From: Apteryx mantelli
Taxonomy: Eukaryota > Chordata > Aves > Apterygiformes > Apterygidae
Length of the DNA: 64,000 bases
Direction of reading: 5' to 3'
Assembly: GCF_036417845.1 (NCBI RefSeq)
Contig: NC_089980.1
Span: forward strand, 44,948,501-45,012,500
Part shown: positions 49,731 to 60,700 of the stretch, piece by piece
Position numbering within the stretch: position 1 is the stretch's first letter
Layout of the letters: every line of letters begins with the position of its first letter
Notes under the pieces: generated by a model
Databases searched by the model: none
What the model was told of the DNA's origin: nothing
The model's input: the letters and a program-made list of their open reading frames with translations, nothing else
Position numbers and translations under genes: made by a program

Positions 49731-51690
49731 TCCACTGTAGTCACATACAGAAGCATTTTATTTTGATGATAATGATTATAACTATTAAACTTATAATCAA
49801 GCTCTAAAGCTCTTCATAAGAAAAAAAGCATCTTGTCTTCTTTTGTTCCTAGCACCCTATCATTGCTGCATTCATAGTTCAAGTATAACAGAATATGTAA
49901 ACAGTTTAATGCAATAACATTGCACTCATTTCAGAGAGGAGGGGAAAGGGACAGGCCCCTTGTTCCTCAGAACGAAGGCTTCTGTTCAAAAGCTTCTTTA
50001 AATATTTGAGTGCTAACATTCTTAAATATGCATTACAAGCAGCATTGGTGGAAGTAGAGGGTTTTGATTTCCTGAGCACAAACCACTTCACCTGTTCAAA
50101 TTACATTTCATTCAAGAGACCTGTGATTACACACTGAAGTGGGCAGCTGCACATAAGGCAACTTTCTTCATTCTAGCAATTTCTTCATGGAGCTAGTTTT
50201 AGCAGTCACTACATCTTTATTAACAGTTGACAACAGATAGTAAGGCAGAGACAGCACTCCTAGAGTTCTCCAAGCTCAAAAATATCAACTTAACTACTTT
50301 CCTTCCAGTTCTATAATCTTATTCTACTCCAAAAGGTCAGACAATTAAAAAAAAAAGGAATAAGTGCAGAAGGTTATTTCACCCTTTATCCTCCTTTCAA
50401 CAGATCTTCTACTACCCCAGGGTGCACTTAGTGCTAGTAAGAAACTACAGGCAACCTCACCACCAGCAGCCTACAGTTTCAAACAGGAGAGAGATATTTA
50501 GAGCTATTAAACTCATTGCATTATAGGTATGTACCAGCTGATTCAAGACTACTCCAGTGGATATCTAATTTGACAGTGTGCTCTAAGGTTTCTCTCTGTG
50601 TCCCATTCTGCACTAGATATCAGACCTGGTACAGAAAAAAGGGCTCAAGTTCCACTTCCATGTAATACAGGGCATTCTGATTTGGAACAGGAAGTTCACA
50701 GTTAAAGATAGGGCTGAACTTGATCATATCCCCCTCATCTCTTTTCCATATTTCAGCAAGGTTTAGAGTCCAAGACTAACATTTCTAAGAGATAAAAGTA
50801 AGCAAGAACTGAACTTTTTTATGACAATACATCAGTATAATGGGGCAGGAGTCCTAACTTCCTCTGAAGAGTGCTAGAACAAAAATTGCTTACTCTTGAT
50901 TTTAACTGTATAACAAACTGATTATCAAGGCTGTTGGACTAAAAGTTAGTAAAGAGACACCAAAATGTGCTTTCATGCCTCCACAGGACTGCTTAACCTC
51001 TTTTTACAAGTAGAACACCATGCTAGGTATGAAATCTCCCAGTTGCTGAGAAGTCCCACTCTTTGGATGATTAACTAGCTCAAATTGAATTATGGGAGTC
51101 TAGTTTTATCAAATAGATGGCCAGACACTTGAGTACTCAAATTTGATCAGACTACAGGGAAAGATCTCCTTTCCCAGCAGTGGGGTAGGTAAGAATTGCT
51201 ATAGCCTTTATAGTAAAGGCTATAAAGCTCTGGAAAGGCCAACTGATTAATCATCATGTACATTTTTTAGAGGCCCAAACAATTTGCTAAAGTAGTAATT
51301 ATTGCTAGAGGAATTGCTGCATTAAAACTCAGGAGAGAGAAGACTGTATCCAGTATTTGCCAGTTCAATAAGAATGCTGCAAAAAAGTTTTACTCCCAGC
51401 ACAACAGTTCATCTTCTTTGCCACAGCCCAGGTCCCTAAAGAATGCCTGTATCTATATGTAGCTGTGCCTTAAAAGGTATTTGCTTTCAATAACAATTCT
51501 TTACAAGGAAGAATTTTACAGCTGTTTCATAGAAAGATGAACACAGTCCAGCTACAGGAAGATAGCAGATGCCCTGGAGAAAAAGATCTAGAGAGACAAG
51601 AATATGCAATTGCATTTGATAAAATAGTCATCACCTAAAGCAGCACCAAAAGGTTATTCAATAATCCATTAAAGTTCTATAAAGCACAAG
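49731..51690. other. Tail-to-tail spacer; MAD2L1BP 3' untranslated region
   Basis: This AT-rich interval lies between the convergent EPHX1-like and MAD2L1BP genes. No coding frame is supportable. Much of it is probably the MAD2L1BP 3' untranslated region; the nearest minus-strand AATAAA I noted reads as TTTATT at 50216-50221. Confidence 0.5.
50216..50221 (-). terminator. Possible polyadenylation signal of MAD2L1BP
   Basis: TTTATT on the plus strand is AATAAA on the minus strand, about 1.47 kb past the MAD2L1BP stop. Other variant signals could be used instead. Confidence 0.35.
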
Positions 51691-53128
51691 TCATTCATGA
51701 AACCCCTTGAGTGTCACTGGTGCTTGAAACCATATGTAATCCTCCCAGGCAGAAGTCATAACCTGAGGAGATGAGGCACTTATACTGATATCTCCATCAG
51801 AGGACAAGCTGATAGTTAGCTTCCTTCCTCGAGTCGGCACTTTGTAGTTGAGCTTGGGCCGGAACCAATCAACACCACAATTGCGGTGTCCTTGAAGCAT
51901 AACAACAGTGCCCACGACAGGGAGAACCTTAAGTTCACTGAAGACATCCGCAATGAAGAGGGAGTGAAAAAGCTTACGCATGCAAAATGGGGTTTTCAGG
52001 CTCTCCTCAGCACTGCCCACACAGATACCCTCTAAGTTGAGCTCATAAAGCTCCTTGGGGCTCATGGCATTGCCACCAAGCAGGATAAGAACACGGGGAA
52101 CCAGCGTCAAACTGAACATCACTTCCAAGTGCTGGAGCACCCCCTCCAACTCCATCAGCACCTGCTGGCATTTCTTGCTTGCCATGTCCATGGAAGGTGG
52201 CTTCTTAATCATGTCTCCATCCTATGGGGGGGAGGAAGAAAGTATATTTGAGAAAATTAGGGAGAAGGTGTTAACATGCCCTTTCGAAAAGAAGGCACAT
52301 CCCTTCCCTAATACTCAAAGGTTAGGCAGATTTTTTTTTTTTTTAAGAGGTACAGATAGGCTCATGTGGAATCAGAAGGTCGCAGAGGAACACAAAATGC
52401 CATTCTGTAGCTGCTGAGCTTGAATCTGCATAAGGCTACTAATGGATTCCCCACAAGGCTTAGAAATCCCATCTTTCAAAGGTGTGAAACCACCCTGAGC
52501 CACGTAAGAGCAAGAAAACACTTGGTGGGCTTGTCTGAGCGACAAAGGTAAAACAGCAAGTAGCACGCTTTGAGGGGAAATTGGGACTCAAGGGACAAAC
52601 AGTAACATTTGAGATCTTTAACTATCGACCTATTTTAAAATAAAGTTGTGGCTCATTAAGGCTAGCGCTAATACAGCCGTCTTACTCTAGACGGAGACGA
52701 CACAGCTGGCGCATAAGAAGCGACACACCGAGCTAGAGCAACCCGCCGGCCAAGCGCCACCCGCGGGCTCCCAAGCCAGCGCCCCCGCCGCCCACCTGCG
52801 CCGCCCGCCGGCAGAAGTAGACGAGCTGCTCGTAGGGCAGCGGCAGCTGGTGCCGCTGATGCAGGACGTGCTTGAGGAGCTCGCAGGCGAAGCGGCAGCA
52901 GCTCTCACGGCTCACGGCGCCCGGGAACACCACCGACACCGAGGAGCACCCCGCCACCACCCCGCTCCGCCGGGGCCGGGACCGCGCCCCGCCGCCCCGC
53001 TCCGGGGCGGCCGCCGGCAGCGCCTCAGCCGTGAGGAGCGGCGACAAGGCAGAGGACGCCCGCCCAGGAGGGACGGGGGGAGCCGCCGCCGGGGCGCAGG
53101 ACCGCTCCGCGCTGCCCGGCGCCGCCAT
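51691..53128 (-). CDS. MAD2L1BP: MAD2L1BP (p31comet), spindle-checkpoint silencing factor
   Basis: p31comet has a HORMA-like fold, binds closed MAD2 and, with TRIP13, takes the mitotic checkpoint complex apart so anaphase can proceed. Two coding exons read on the minus strand, 52796-53128 and 51691-52221, joined in phase 0, giving 287 residues (human 274). Exon 1 has a GC-rich Ala/Pro N-terminus (MAAPGSAERS) followed by the conserved VVFPGAVSRESCCRFACELL and HQLPLPYEQL. Exon 2 carries KCQQVLMELEGVLQHLE, LVPRVLILLGGNAMSPKELY, GTVVMLQGHRNCGVDWFRPK and the C-terminus WEDYIWFQAPVTLKGF. The start is the ATG at 53128, since MAAP matches the human start. It is head-to-head with GTPBP2 and tail-to-tail with the EPHX1-like gene. 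The variable N-terminal region is longer than in human, which is usual for GC-rich avian first exons. Confidence 0.96.
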
Positions 53129-54727
53129 TTTCTGACCAGCAGCGGGCGGCCAGGTCGAATTTGAATGGCTGCCGCCGCGGGGCATCATGGGAGCGCTCTC
53201 CTTACGCGGGTTCCGGGGGCGGCGCCGCCGCCATTTTCGTTGGGGTGCAGCAGGCTCGGTGCTGCGCAGCCCGGCCTGGCCCCGGCGGAGGGAGGGGGAG
53301 CGGCCGGGCTGTGGGGTGCGCTGGCACGGGGTTGCCCCAGTGGCTTCCCAGGAGCCCTCCAGTAGCTAGGGCGAGCGGGTTTTGCCCCGGTGCCGTGCCC
53401 CCCCCCCCCCGGGAAGAGGTGGTCAGCGAGCGCCTGTCGCACGCCCCCGGGCACGGGGCCCGCCGGGGCCGAGCTGAAGGCCCTGCCGGACGCCCGGCCC
53501 ACTGAGCCCGCCGCCCTGGCCGGGGCCCTGCTGGCTCTGCGCGGGCCGGGGAGCCCCCGCGGCGCTGCTGCGGGCTCCCTCCTCTGGCAGCTGCGGCAGC
53601 GTGCTGCCGCGCGTAGCGAGGCTGTTTGGGAGCTGGAGGCGGGGAGCCGGGCCGGGCGGCGTGCGGCGAGCGCCTGCCGTGTTTGGAAACAGCGTGGCCT
53701 CAGCCCGATTGGGTGCAGCCTCCAAAACACAGCCGAGAAAGGCGGTCGCGCCGCTCTGTAATGGGGTGAGCAATTCTCCAGTGCTCGTGCAGGGAGAAGA
53801 GCGCTGTGTGCTTACGGTACAGCGACCTTGGCTACCTGTTAAAAGCACCAGTCAAAGGTTTTAAAAAGCTGCTAATGGTAACAAACGTTAATCGAGCATC
53901 ACTGTCCTCAGGGGATGGAGCTGAGAAAAACGAGGCTTACTGGCAGTAACAATAACAATATCAGAGAGGCAAACAAGTGGCAAAACATGCAATATGTTAC
54001 TGGCAGAGAATGCCAGTGGCAGGAGATTCTCAGCCTGTTGCTTTTACTCCTAACCCTTCTCAGCAGAGCTTATGGTATCTTCTTTATAGTTCTGTAGTGT
54101 GCTACCATTTCTGTATAGTCATTAAGTATTTCTGATGCAAAACTTATTTTTAAAAAACATTTTGGCTCCCTGTCCCTGATGCCAGTCAGAATCAGTGCCA
54201 ATAGCCGTCACTGAAGTGGAGGGTATTCAGGGCTCAATGCACACAGCAGACTGTGCCCTGGCAACACAAGCTGCAAACTGCAGAGTCCCCAAAACGGGAG
54301 TTGCAGGTGTCAGAGGATCACCCCCTCCCTCAGCCTTTCGCCCTCGGTGGTTCTTGGGCCCAGGCCCCCTCCCCAAAGCACGGCGGGGGCGGGGGGAGCG
54401 CCCGGAGCCGCGACCCGGCGGCGATGTCCGCGGTGGCCGCCAGGCGGCGCCCTCCCGCCTTCCCCGGACTCCAACTCCCGTCCGCCCCCGCGCAGGTTAG
54501 CCCATAGAGGAGCGGGCACGGCGCGGCGCGGGGCTTGCCGGGAGCCGTAGTTCTGGGCAAGGTAGATGGCGCGGGGCGTGCCGGAAGGTGTAGTCCGGCG
54601 GCGGGGGACTCAGTTTCCCGTGGCGCCGCGCGGCGGTTTCTGACGCCGGGGCCGGGGCAGCGAGCCCGGGCGGGGAGCGGGCGCCGCACCGGGGCGGCGG
54701 GGCCGCACGGGGCCGCGCCGCGCCGCC
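53129..54727. other. Head-to-head spacer between MAD2L1BP and GTPBP2
   Basis: About 1.6 kb separates the two start codons. It contains 5' untranslated sequence and promoter elements of both genes. It also has long GC-rich open frames, the most protein-like on the plus strand at about 53390-53761, which I cannot call a gene. No repeat was seen. Confidence 0.5.
54539..54551 (-). promoter_or_regulatory. ACTAYRNNNCCCR promoter motif (THAP11/ZNF143 type)
   Basis: The minus strand reads ACTACGGCTCCCG, an exact match to the conserved vertebrate promoter motif ACTAYRNNNCCCR, which is linked to ZNF143/THAP11. A near copy (ACTACACCTTCCG, minus, about 54583-54595) and a weaker one (ACTCCAACTCCCG, plus, about 54469-54481) flank it, 130-260 bases upstream of the GTPBP2 ATG. 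Confidence 0.5.
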
Positions 54728-57700
54728 ATGGACTCGCGGGTGTCAGAGCTGTTTGGGGGCTGCTGCCGGCCGGCGGGTGGCGGCGCGGGGGGGGCGCTGC
54801 GCGGGCGCGGGGGGGCCGCGCCCGGCGGCGGCTCCAAGGCGAAGAAGAAGAGCGGGCGGAGCCGGGGGGCCAAGGCCAACAACCCGCCGTACCTGCCGCC
54901 CGAGGTGAGCTCCGCGCCGCCGCCGCCGGGCCGGGCCGGGGTGTCCCGCAGCGAGGGGGGCGCCGGCCCGCTTGGCGCGGCGGGGAGCCCGTCGGGTTTC
55001 GCAGCGTGAGGTGGGAGGCCGCTTCTGGGCCGCGGGGCGGCGGGGCCCGGCGGGGCTGTCGCGGCGAGGTCGCGCCGGAGCGGGGCTCGGCGTCTTGCGG
55101 CCGCTCCGCCGCTGGCAGCCCCGGCCCCGCCAGCGCTGGTTCCTCCTCTGCCGCTGCCCCGGTTTCCCCGCCGCCGCTCGACGTGGCGGCGCCCCTGGTG
55201 CCAGGGAGCTCCCGGCGCGGTGGGCCAAGCTGTCCATCGCTAGTGGCGCGCTGTGCAGCGTCCCTCCCTGGGTGCGTTGCCATCTGGGAGCCAAACGGCT
55301 CTGGAAGTAAGACCTTGCTCAGCTCGGAGCCCCGAGCATCCTGTTCGCGTCTCTCCTGGGGAGTCGGTCTGGTGGGTGCGAGTGTCTTTCCAGCTGCCAA
55401 GCTCCTAGATGTCGCTCGGCAGCTTCTAGTGACACCCTTCGCAGCTCGCTTCACAAATGTCTTCTTACGTGGAGATGCAGAGGGTACTGGCAAAGTGAGA
55501 GGTCGTGTTCTCGCTTGCCTCTTACAGCAGGAAAGTGTGATGTTGGTAATAAGTAGCGTGTTGGTTAGTTCAGACAGTTGTCGCAGAACCGATAGGACTG
55601 CTGCTGTGGCGAGCCCTGCATTGCTCAGCCCCAGTCAGCAAGATTTCTGTAAAAGATGTAGGAGCCTGTGTTGGGGGGGGAGGGAGAAATCCCTCTTGGC
55701 AGAGGATGTACAGGGCTTAGCTACTGTGAGCTGACTCTTCCACGGGCAGAGTTGTCCCCTGCAGCGGCAGTTTGGGTTTTCTTCCTTTCAGCTGGAGGCT
55801 GGACAGTCCCTGTGGTTTCAGCACAGCTTCCTGTCCTCCGCTACCTTGTTTGCTACGCAGCCCAGCAAGTCTAGACTTGTTGCTTTTCTAGTCTCAGCTG
55901 CCTTGAAACAGACCCACCACCCCCTTATCACATACAGCGTTGTATGCGAATGCAGTGTTTCTCTTAGAGTTGGATGATAACAGAGGAAAAACTTTTGCAA
56001 GTACCGCTCTCTCACTAAATAGCTCCGCTGCCCAAGAGCAGAGCTGATAATTTGGAGCCTGCCTCTGTTGGCCTTTTGCCACCATAAGCTCCGCTGTGGT
56101 TAAGAGCTGAACTAGAAGGCGAGGAGAGGGCTCTTGCCTCTCTCGATGTGCAAATCAGTGTCCAGAGGAAAAGGAAGTGCTTAGTGCTGGCAGCCCAGTT
56201 CAGTCTGCCAGAGTACTTGGCTTCCTGCAGGCTCCAGCCCTTTCTCAGTGGTCCTTGGACTGAACCAGTGGGAAATTTACTTCAATACTGACCATACGTT
56301 CCCTCTGAGAGTTGGTGCCTGTTGTGGTTGGAGTGGACTTGATGAGTTAATGGGTCTGTTTCGGGCTGTGACAATCCAGTTTGGCTGCAGCCCTTCCTGG
56401 GGTAGCCTTTCTGAGGACATTGTCCACAGACGCTCCTGATCATCTCCAGTTCTCCAGAACCGTCAGGCCAGTGACTAGTTTGCTGTACTACAAACAAGTC
56501 AATAGTTTGCTTCCTTATGTCTGAAGTTTCTTCTCTCTGCAAGGGAGATGTGCATGGATATAGGAAGGAGTCAATGAAAAAATAACTGGGTGAGGAGCAT
56601 AACAGTGTGTGGGAGAGGGGACAGCAATTCTTGCCCCCAGTCAGGTGTTTCCATGCACACTGGGTGGACAGAAGGTGCTGGACAGCGTGTGGTGGCAGTG
56701 TGGGATGTGAATGGAGTGGGATGTGTGGAGATTTCTGATCATCTGTTGGTTTGTGCTTTTTTTTTTTTTTTTTTTTTGAAACTGGAAGTCTCTGTGACTT
56801 TCAGACTGACCCCATCCTTTGCTGTCAGGAGAAAAAAAAAAAAAGGCAGCATTCCCTCCTGCATGACTCTAATTTTAGCCTCTGTTTTTCAACCTGTGTG
56901 ATGCAAACAGCAGAAACAAACCCAAAGTAAATTCCAGTACAGCGTAGGAATGAATGGCAGGTGAGGCTGTAACTAACACAGCATGTTTCTGCAGTTTTCC
57001 CTCTCTCTGAAAATGGTAGCAGGAGCTACAGAGTGCCTGGGTGGCTGGTGCCTATAGAAGTCCTTGTTGGCACAATGTCTAATCTTTCTATCTTGTTTCA
57101 TTCTCTGACCAGGCAGAAGATGGGAACATCGAGTACAAGGTGAGTCTTTTGAGCATTGTAGAGGGGAGGTCTTCCTCCCAGAGGATTGTTTTGCAGTGAG
57201 TAACTTCCAACAAAGACAGCATATGGGGAACATGTTCAAGAAAGGGACAGAAAAACAGACACTGGACTAAGGAGTTATCTGTCCACTTCTGGGTCTCTGT
57301 GCGTAGCAATACCCAGTATGCTGAGCTGGAAGAGTTGGATCTCAGCACTTGTTTTAGGAATCTGGTTTAGGAGATGAGATCCACCATACTTTTCCTGAGA
57401 TCTTCCTTCTTTGGAGGAGATACCCAGGTATCCCTGATATTCCTTTGCCACTTGCTTGTGGCTCTCCTGCCATTCACAGTTATTTGGTTCCTGTATCATG
57501 AATAGGTTGCATGGTGCTGTTTCTTTACCCCCAGAGCAGGCAGGGTACAGATCCCTTCTGCAAGATGCAGGAATGATCTGCTACCCCATTATCATGAGGT
57601 GTGTTTTCCAGAGGTGGGTTAGGGTGGAGGCCTTGCTTCATGGTGTTGGGTTGGGGAGTTGCTGCCTTGGGCAATGGGATTCCTTGTGCACCCATGTTGT

Positions 57701-60700
57701 GACTCTAACTACCCCCTCCTTTGAACAGCTAAAGCTAGTGAATCCTTCGCAATATCGCTTTGAGCACCTGGTGACACAGATGAAGTGGCGACTACAAGAA
57801 GGCCGAGGTGAGGCTGTCTATCAGATTGGTGTGGAGGACAACGGGCTGCTGGTGGGCCTCTCAGAAGAGGAGATGCGTGCCTCGCTCAAGACACTGCGCC
57901 GTATGGCGGAGAAGTATGTGTTCCCTTCCCTCTGTGAGACCTGCAGGCATAGACAGCCTCCAGTACAGAGAAGCTCGGCCCCAAAAAGGGGAGTGGGGCT
58001 GGTGGCTCCTTTTCACAAAGCCTCTGTATGACTGAAGTTCCCTTAGCACAAGGCTCTGGGAGTAGGAGGGCAACCTGGCTGAAAGCTTGAGGCTTCTGCC
58101 CTGCTGTTTCCAGTGTTTGGGCCATTCACTTTGCCAGGTCTGATTCTAGAAGTGCAAAGGCAGCTGAGTACAAATGTGCGTCTCACTCTTTCCTTTGCGT
58201 TCATGGCAGAGTTGGGGCAGACATCACAGTGCTCCGGGAGAGGGAGGTCGATTATGACAGCGACGTTCCAAGGAAGATAACAGAGGTCCTTGTCCGAAAG
58301 GTGCCTGACAACCAGCAGGTAGGAACCTGCAGCTTGGCCGGCCTCTCCCGCTGGAGACTTCCAGGCTTCATTCAAGCAGCTTCCATTTGGGATGGGAGCC
58401 CAAACCCTAGAGGCGCTTTGCCCTAGATTGGCCCATAGCAGGTGCTTTTTAAAGAGCTGCCAAAGGGAGGCTTGAGAACAACGTTTTTCATCTCCAGGAT
58501 TGCAGTTGTGGCAGATTCCAGTAGGGGAGATTGCCTTCATCGGAGGTGAGAAATTATTTCACTTCTAAGGCACTGGTTGTGATGCAGCCCAGTGTGCAAA
58601 CAGGGAAGGATTTGCAGTTCCTGCTGCAACAAATGACCTTGTTCTCTGATGTCAGAGGCTGGTGTATGACATCACAACGCTAGAAAGTGTATTGCAATTC
58701 CTGGGCTGTGATTTGCTGAGAGAAGGAGCAGAATCTGAGGAAGAGGATTGTGCTGCACAGTGCCCATCATGGAGGGAAAGTCTCTGGAGCCCATCTGTGC
58801 TGCCATGCAGCATTGGTGCAACAACCAGCACAACAGTGGCTAAGTTTCCTGATTTCTTTGATCCTTTTCCCTTAGTTCTTAGACCTGCGAGTGGCTGTGC
58901 TGGGGAACGTGGACTCAGGGAAATCAACTCTTTTGGGTGTCCTGACACAAGGAGAGCTGGACAATGGGAGGGGCAGAGCACGCCTCAACCTCTTCCGGCA
59001 TCTCCACGAAATCCAGTCAGGAAGAACATCGAGTATCAGCTTTGAGATCCTTGGCTTCAACAGCAAAGGAGAGGTGAGGGAGTGGCCTGCTGAACTCAAA
59101 GAGCTGGGAGAGGGTGAGATGGTGAAGGAGAGTATGACTGTTTGTTACTGTTACAACAGTGACGGAAACATGATGGAAGAGAGGTTGCCCAGCTGTGTCC
59201 CCATAGCTAAACCCAAGTGCTGCTTGTCCATTTGCAACAAACGTAGTTTCTTGCATCCATGGGGAATGATCTATATTCGTTAATTTTGAGGTCAAGGTGG
59301 TCTGATAAGGGCTGGCTCTTCCTTCGCTTGCCTGGTAGTGCTCCTTCTTACTGAGTCCTCATGTTCCTCAGGTGGTGAATTACAGTGACTCCCGGACAGC
59401 AGAAGAGATCTGTGAGAGTTCCTCCAAGATGATCACTTTCATTGATCTGGCTGGCCACCACAAGTACCTGAAAACAACCATCTTTGGCCTCACCAGCTAC
59501 TGCCCAGACTTTGCTATGTTGGTGGTTAGTGCCAACACTGGCATTGGTGAGTGTTGTGCACTGAGAAACACACAGATGGGCTTACAGCAGTGTGTGAAGA
59601 TGAATGGAGGATGGCTGGGCAGATCCTGGTTAGCTGGGAATTGTTGTCAGAAAAAAAATACTGTTTTCTGGTAGGCCAGTGCCTACAAGTGGCCGGGAGG
59701 GGGTAGAGTGGGATCCTTTGGTCAGCTGTATACCATATTACTGGAAACAATGCTCAGGACAGAGAGGCTTTGGTTGGCATTTGAGGCTGCATTTGCTGGA
59801 AAAAAATCTCTTTGACATATTCGTAGGGGTAGTGGATCCTGAAGCCTTGTAAAAAGGCAGCTGGAGTTCTCTCACATTTTTCTGTGACGTTTTGATGGCT
59901 GTTTTCTGGAAAACTCTGGTCTGTGGAGGAAAACTACTGCATCTTTCTGAAGCAAAGAGATCAGGCACAAGAAGTCTTGGTTATCTGTATTTTTCTAGAC
60001 TGATGTTTGTTTTGATTAAAAGAACAATGTTCCCTTTTCGTTGCCTGATGGTCTGAGCAGGATAGGGTGAAATCTCTAGGGTGGGCCTGTGGGAGGTCCA
60101 GGAGACACAGCTGTACCATAAACAAGCAGCAGTGGTGACTGCTACTGCACCTACACTCTCACTTTTCTCCTGCAGCAGGCACAACGCGAGAGCACTTGGG
60201 CTTGGCAATGGCCCTCAAGGTCCCCTTCTTCATCGTCATCAGCAAAGTCGACTTGTGTTCAAAAGCCACTGTGGAACGGACAGTAAAACAGCTGGAGCGA
60301 ATCCTGAAGCAGCCAGGCTGCAACAAGCTCCCCTTGCTTGTGAACTCAGATGACGATGCTGTCACAGCAGCGCAGCAGTTCGCGCAGTCTCCCAAGTAAG
60401 GGACTCTTCTTTCCTTCTGCCAGGAACACATAATTCAGACTGGGCTGCTGGGTGGAGCTGGGAAAGCCTTCCTCAGGGGAGCAGACCACATCTTGAACAT
60501 CTTGGCTCCTTATCAGGTTTCCTGCCTTTATGTTCTCCAAGAGGGCATTTTCCCCTCCTAGGCCTTTTTTGAGCTCTTGGAGCAGAAGGTGTCAGAGGCT
60601 GAGTTGGGGTTACTTCTCTAGGACAGAAACGTGGGTTGGCAGATGATAGGTGCCTTGACCAAGCGTTAAGGCAGGGTCACTGCAGAGTTGCACCTAGCCC

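Larger units (their letters stand above)
52690..55330. promoter_or_regulatory. CpG-rich divergent promoter region of MAD2L1BP and GTPBP2
   Basis: Dense CpG and GC content runs from MAD2L1BP intron 1 and exon 1 through the spacer to GTPBP2 exon 1 and the start of intron 1, with a less GC-rich dip at about 53830-54180. The dip suggests two neighbouring islands, one per gene, rather than one shared core promoter. Confidence 0.7.

Noticed and set aside
54330-55493. Very long frames on both strands (over 380 codons) around GTPBP2 exon 1
   Set aside because: Extreme GC content removes stop codons. The peptides are Pro/Arg/Ala-rich and overlap the proven GTPBP2 start, so they are CpG-island artefacts.
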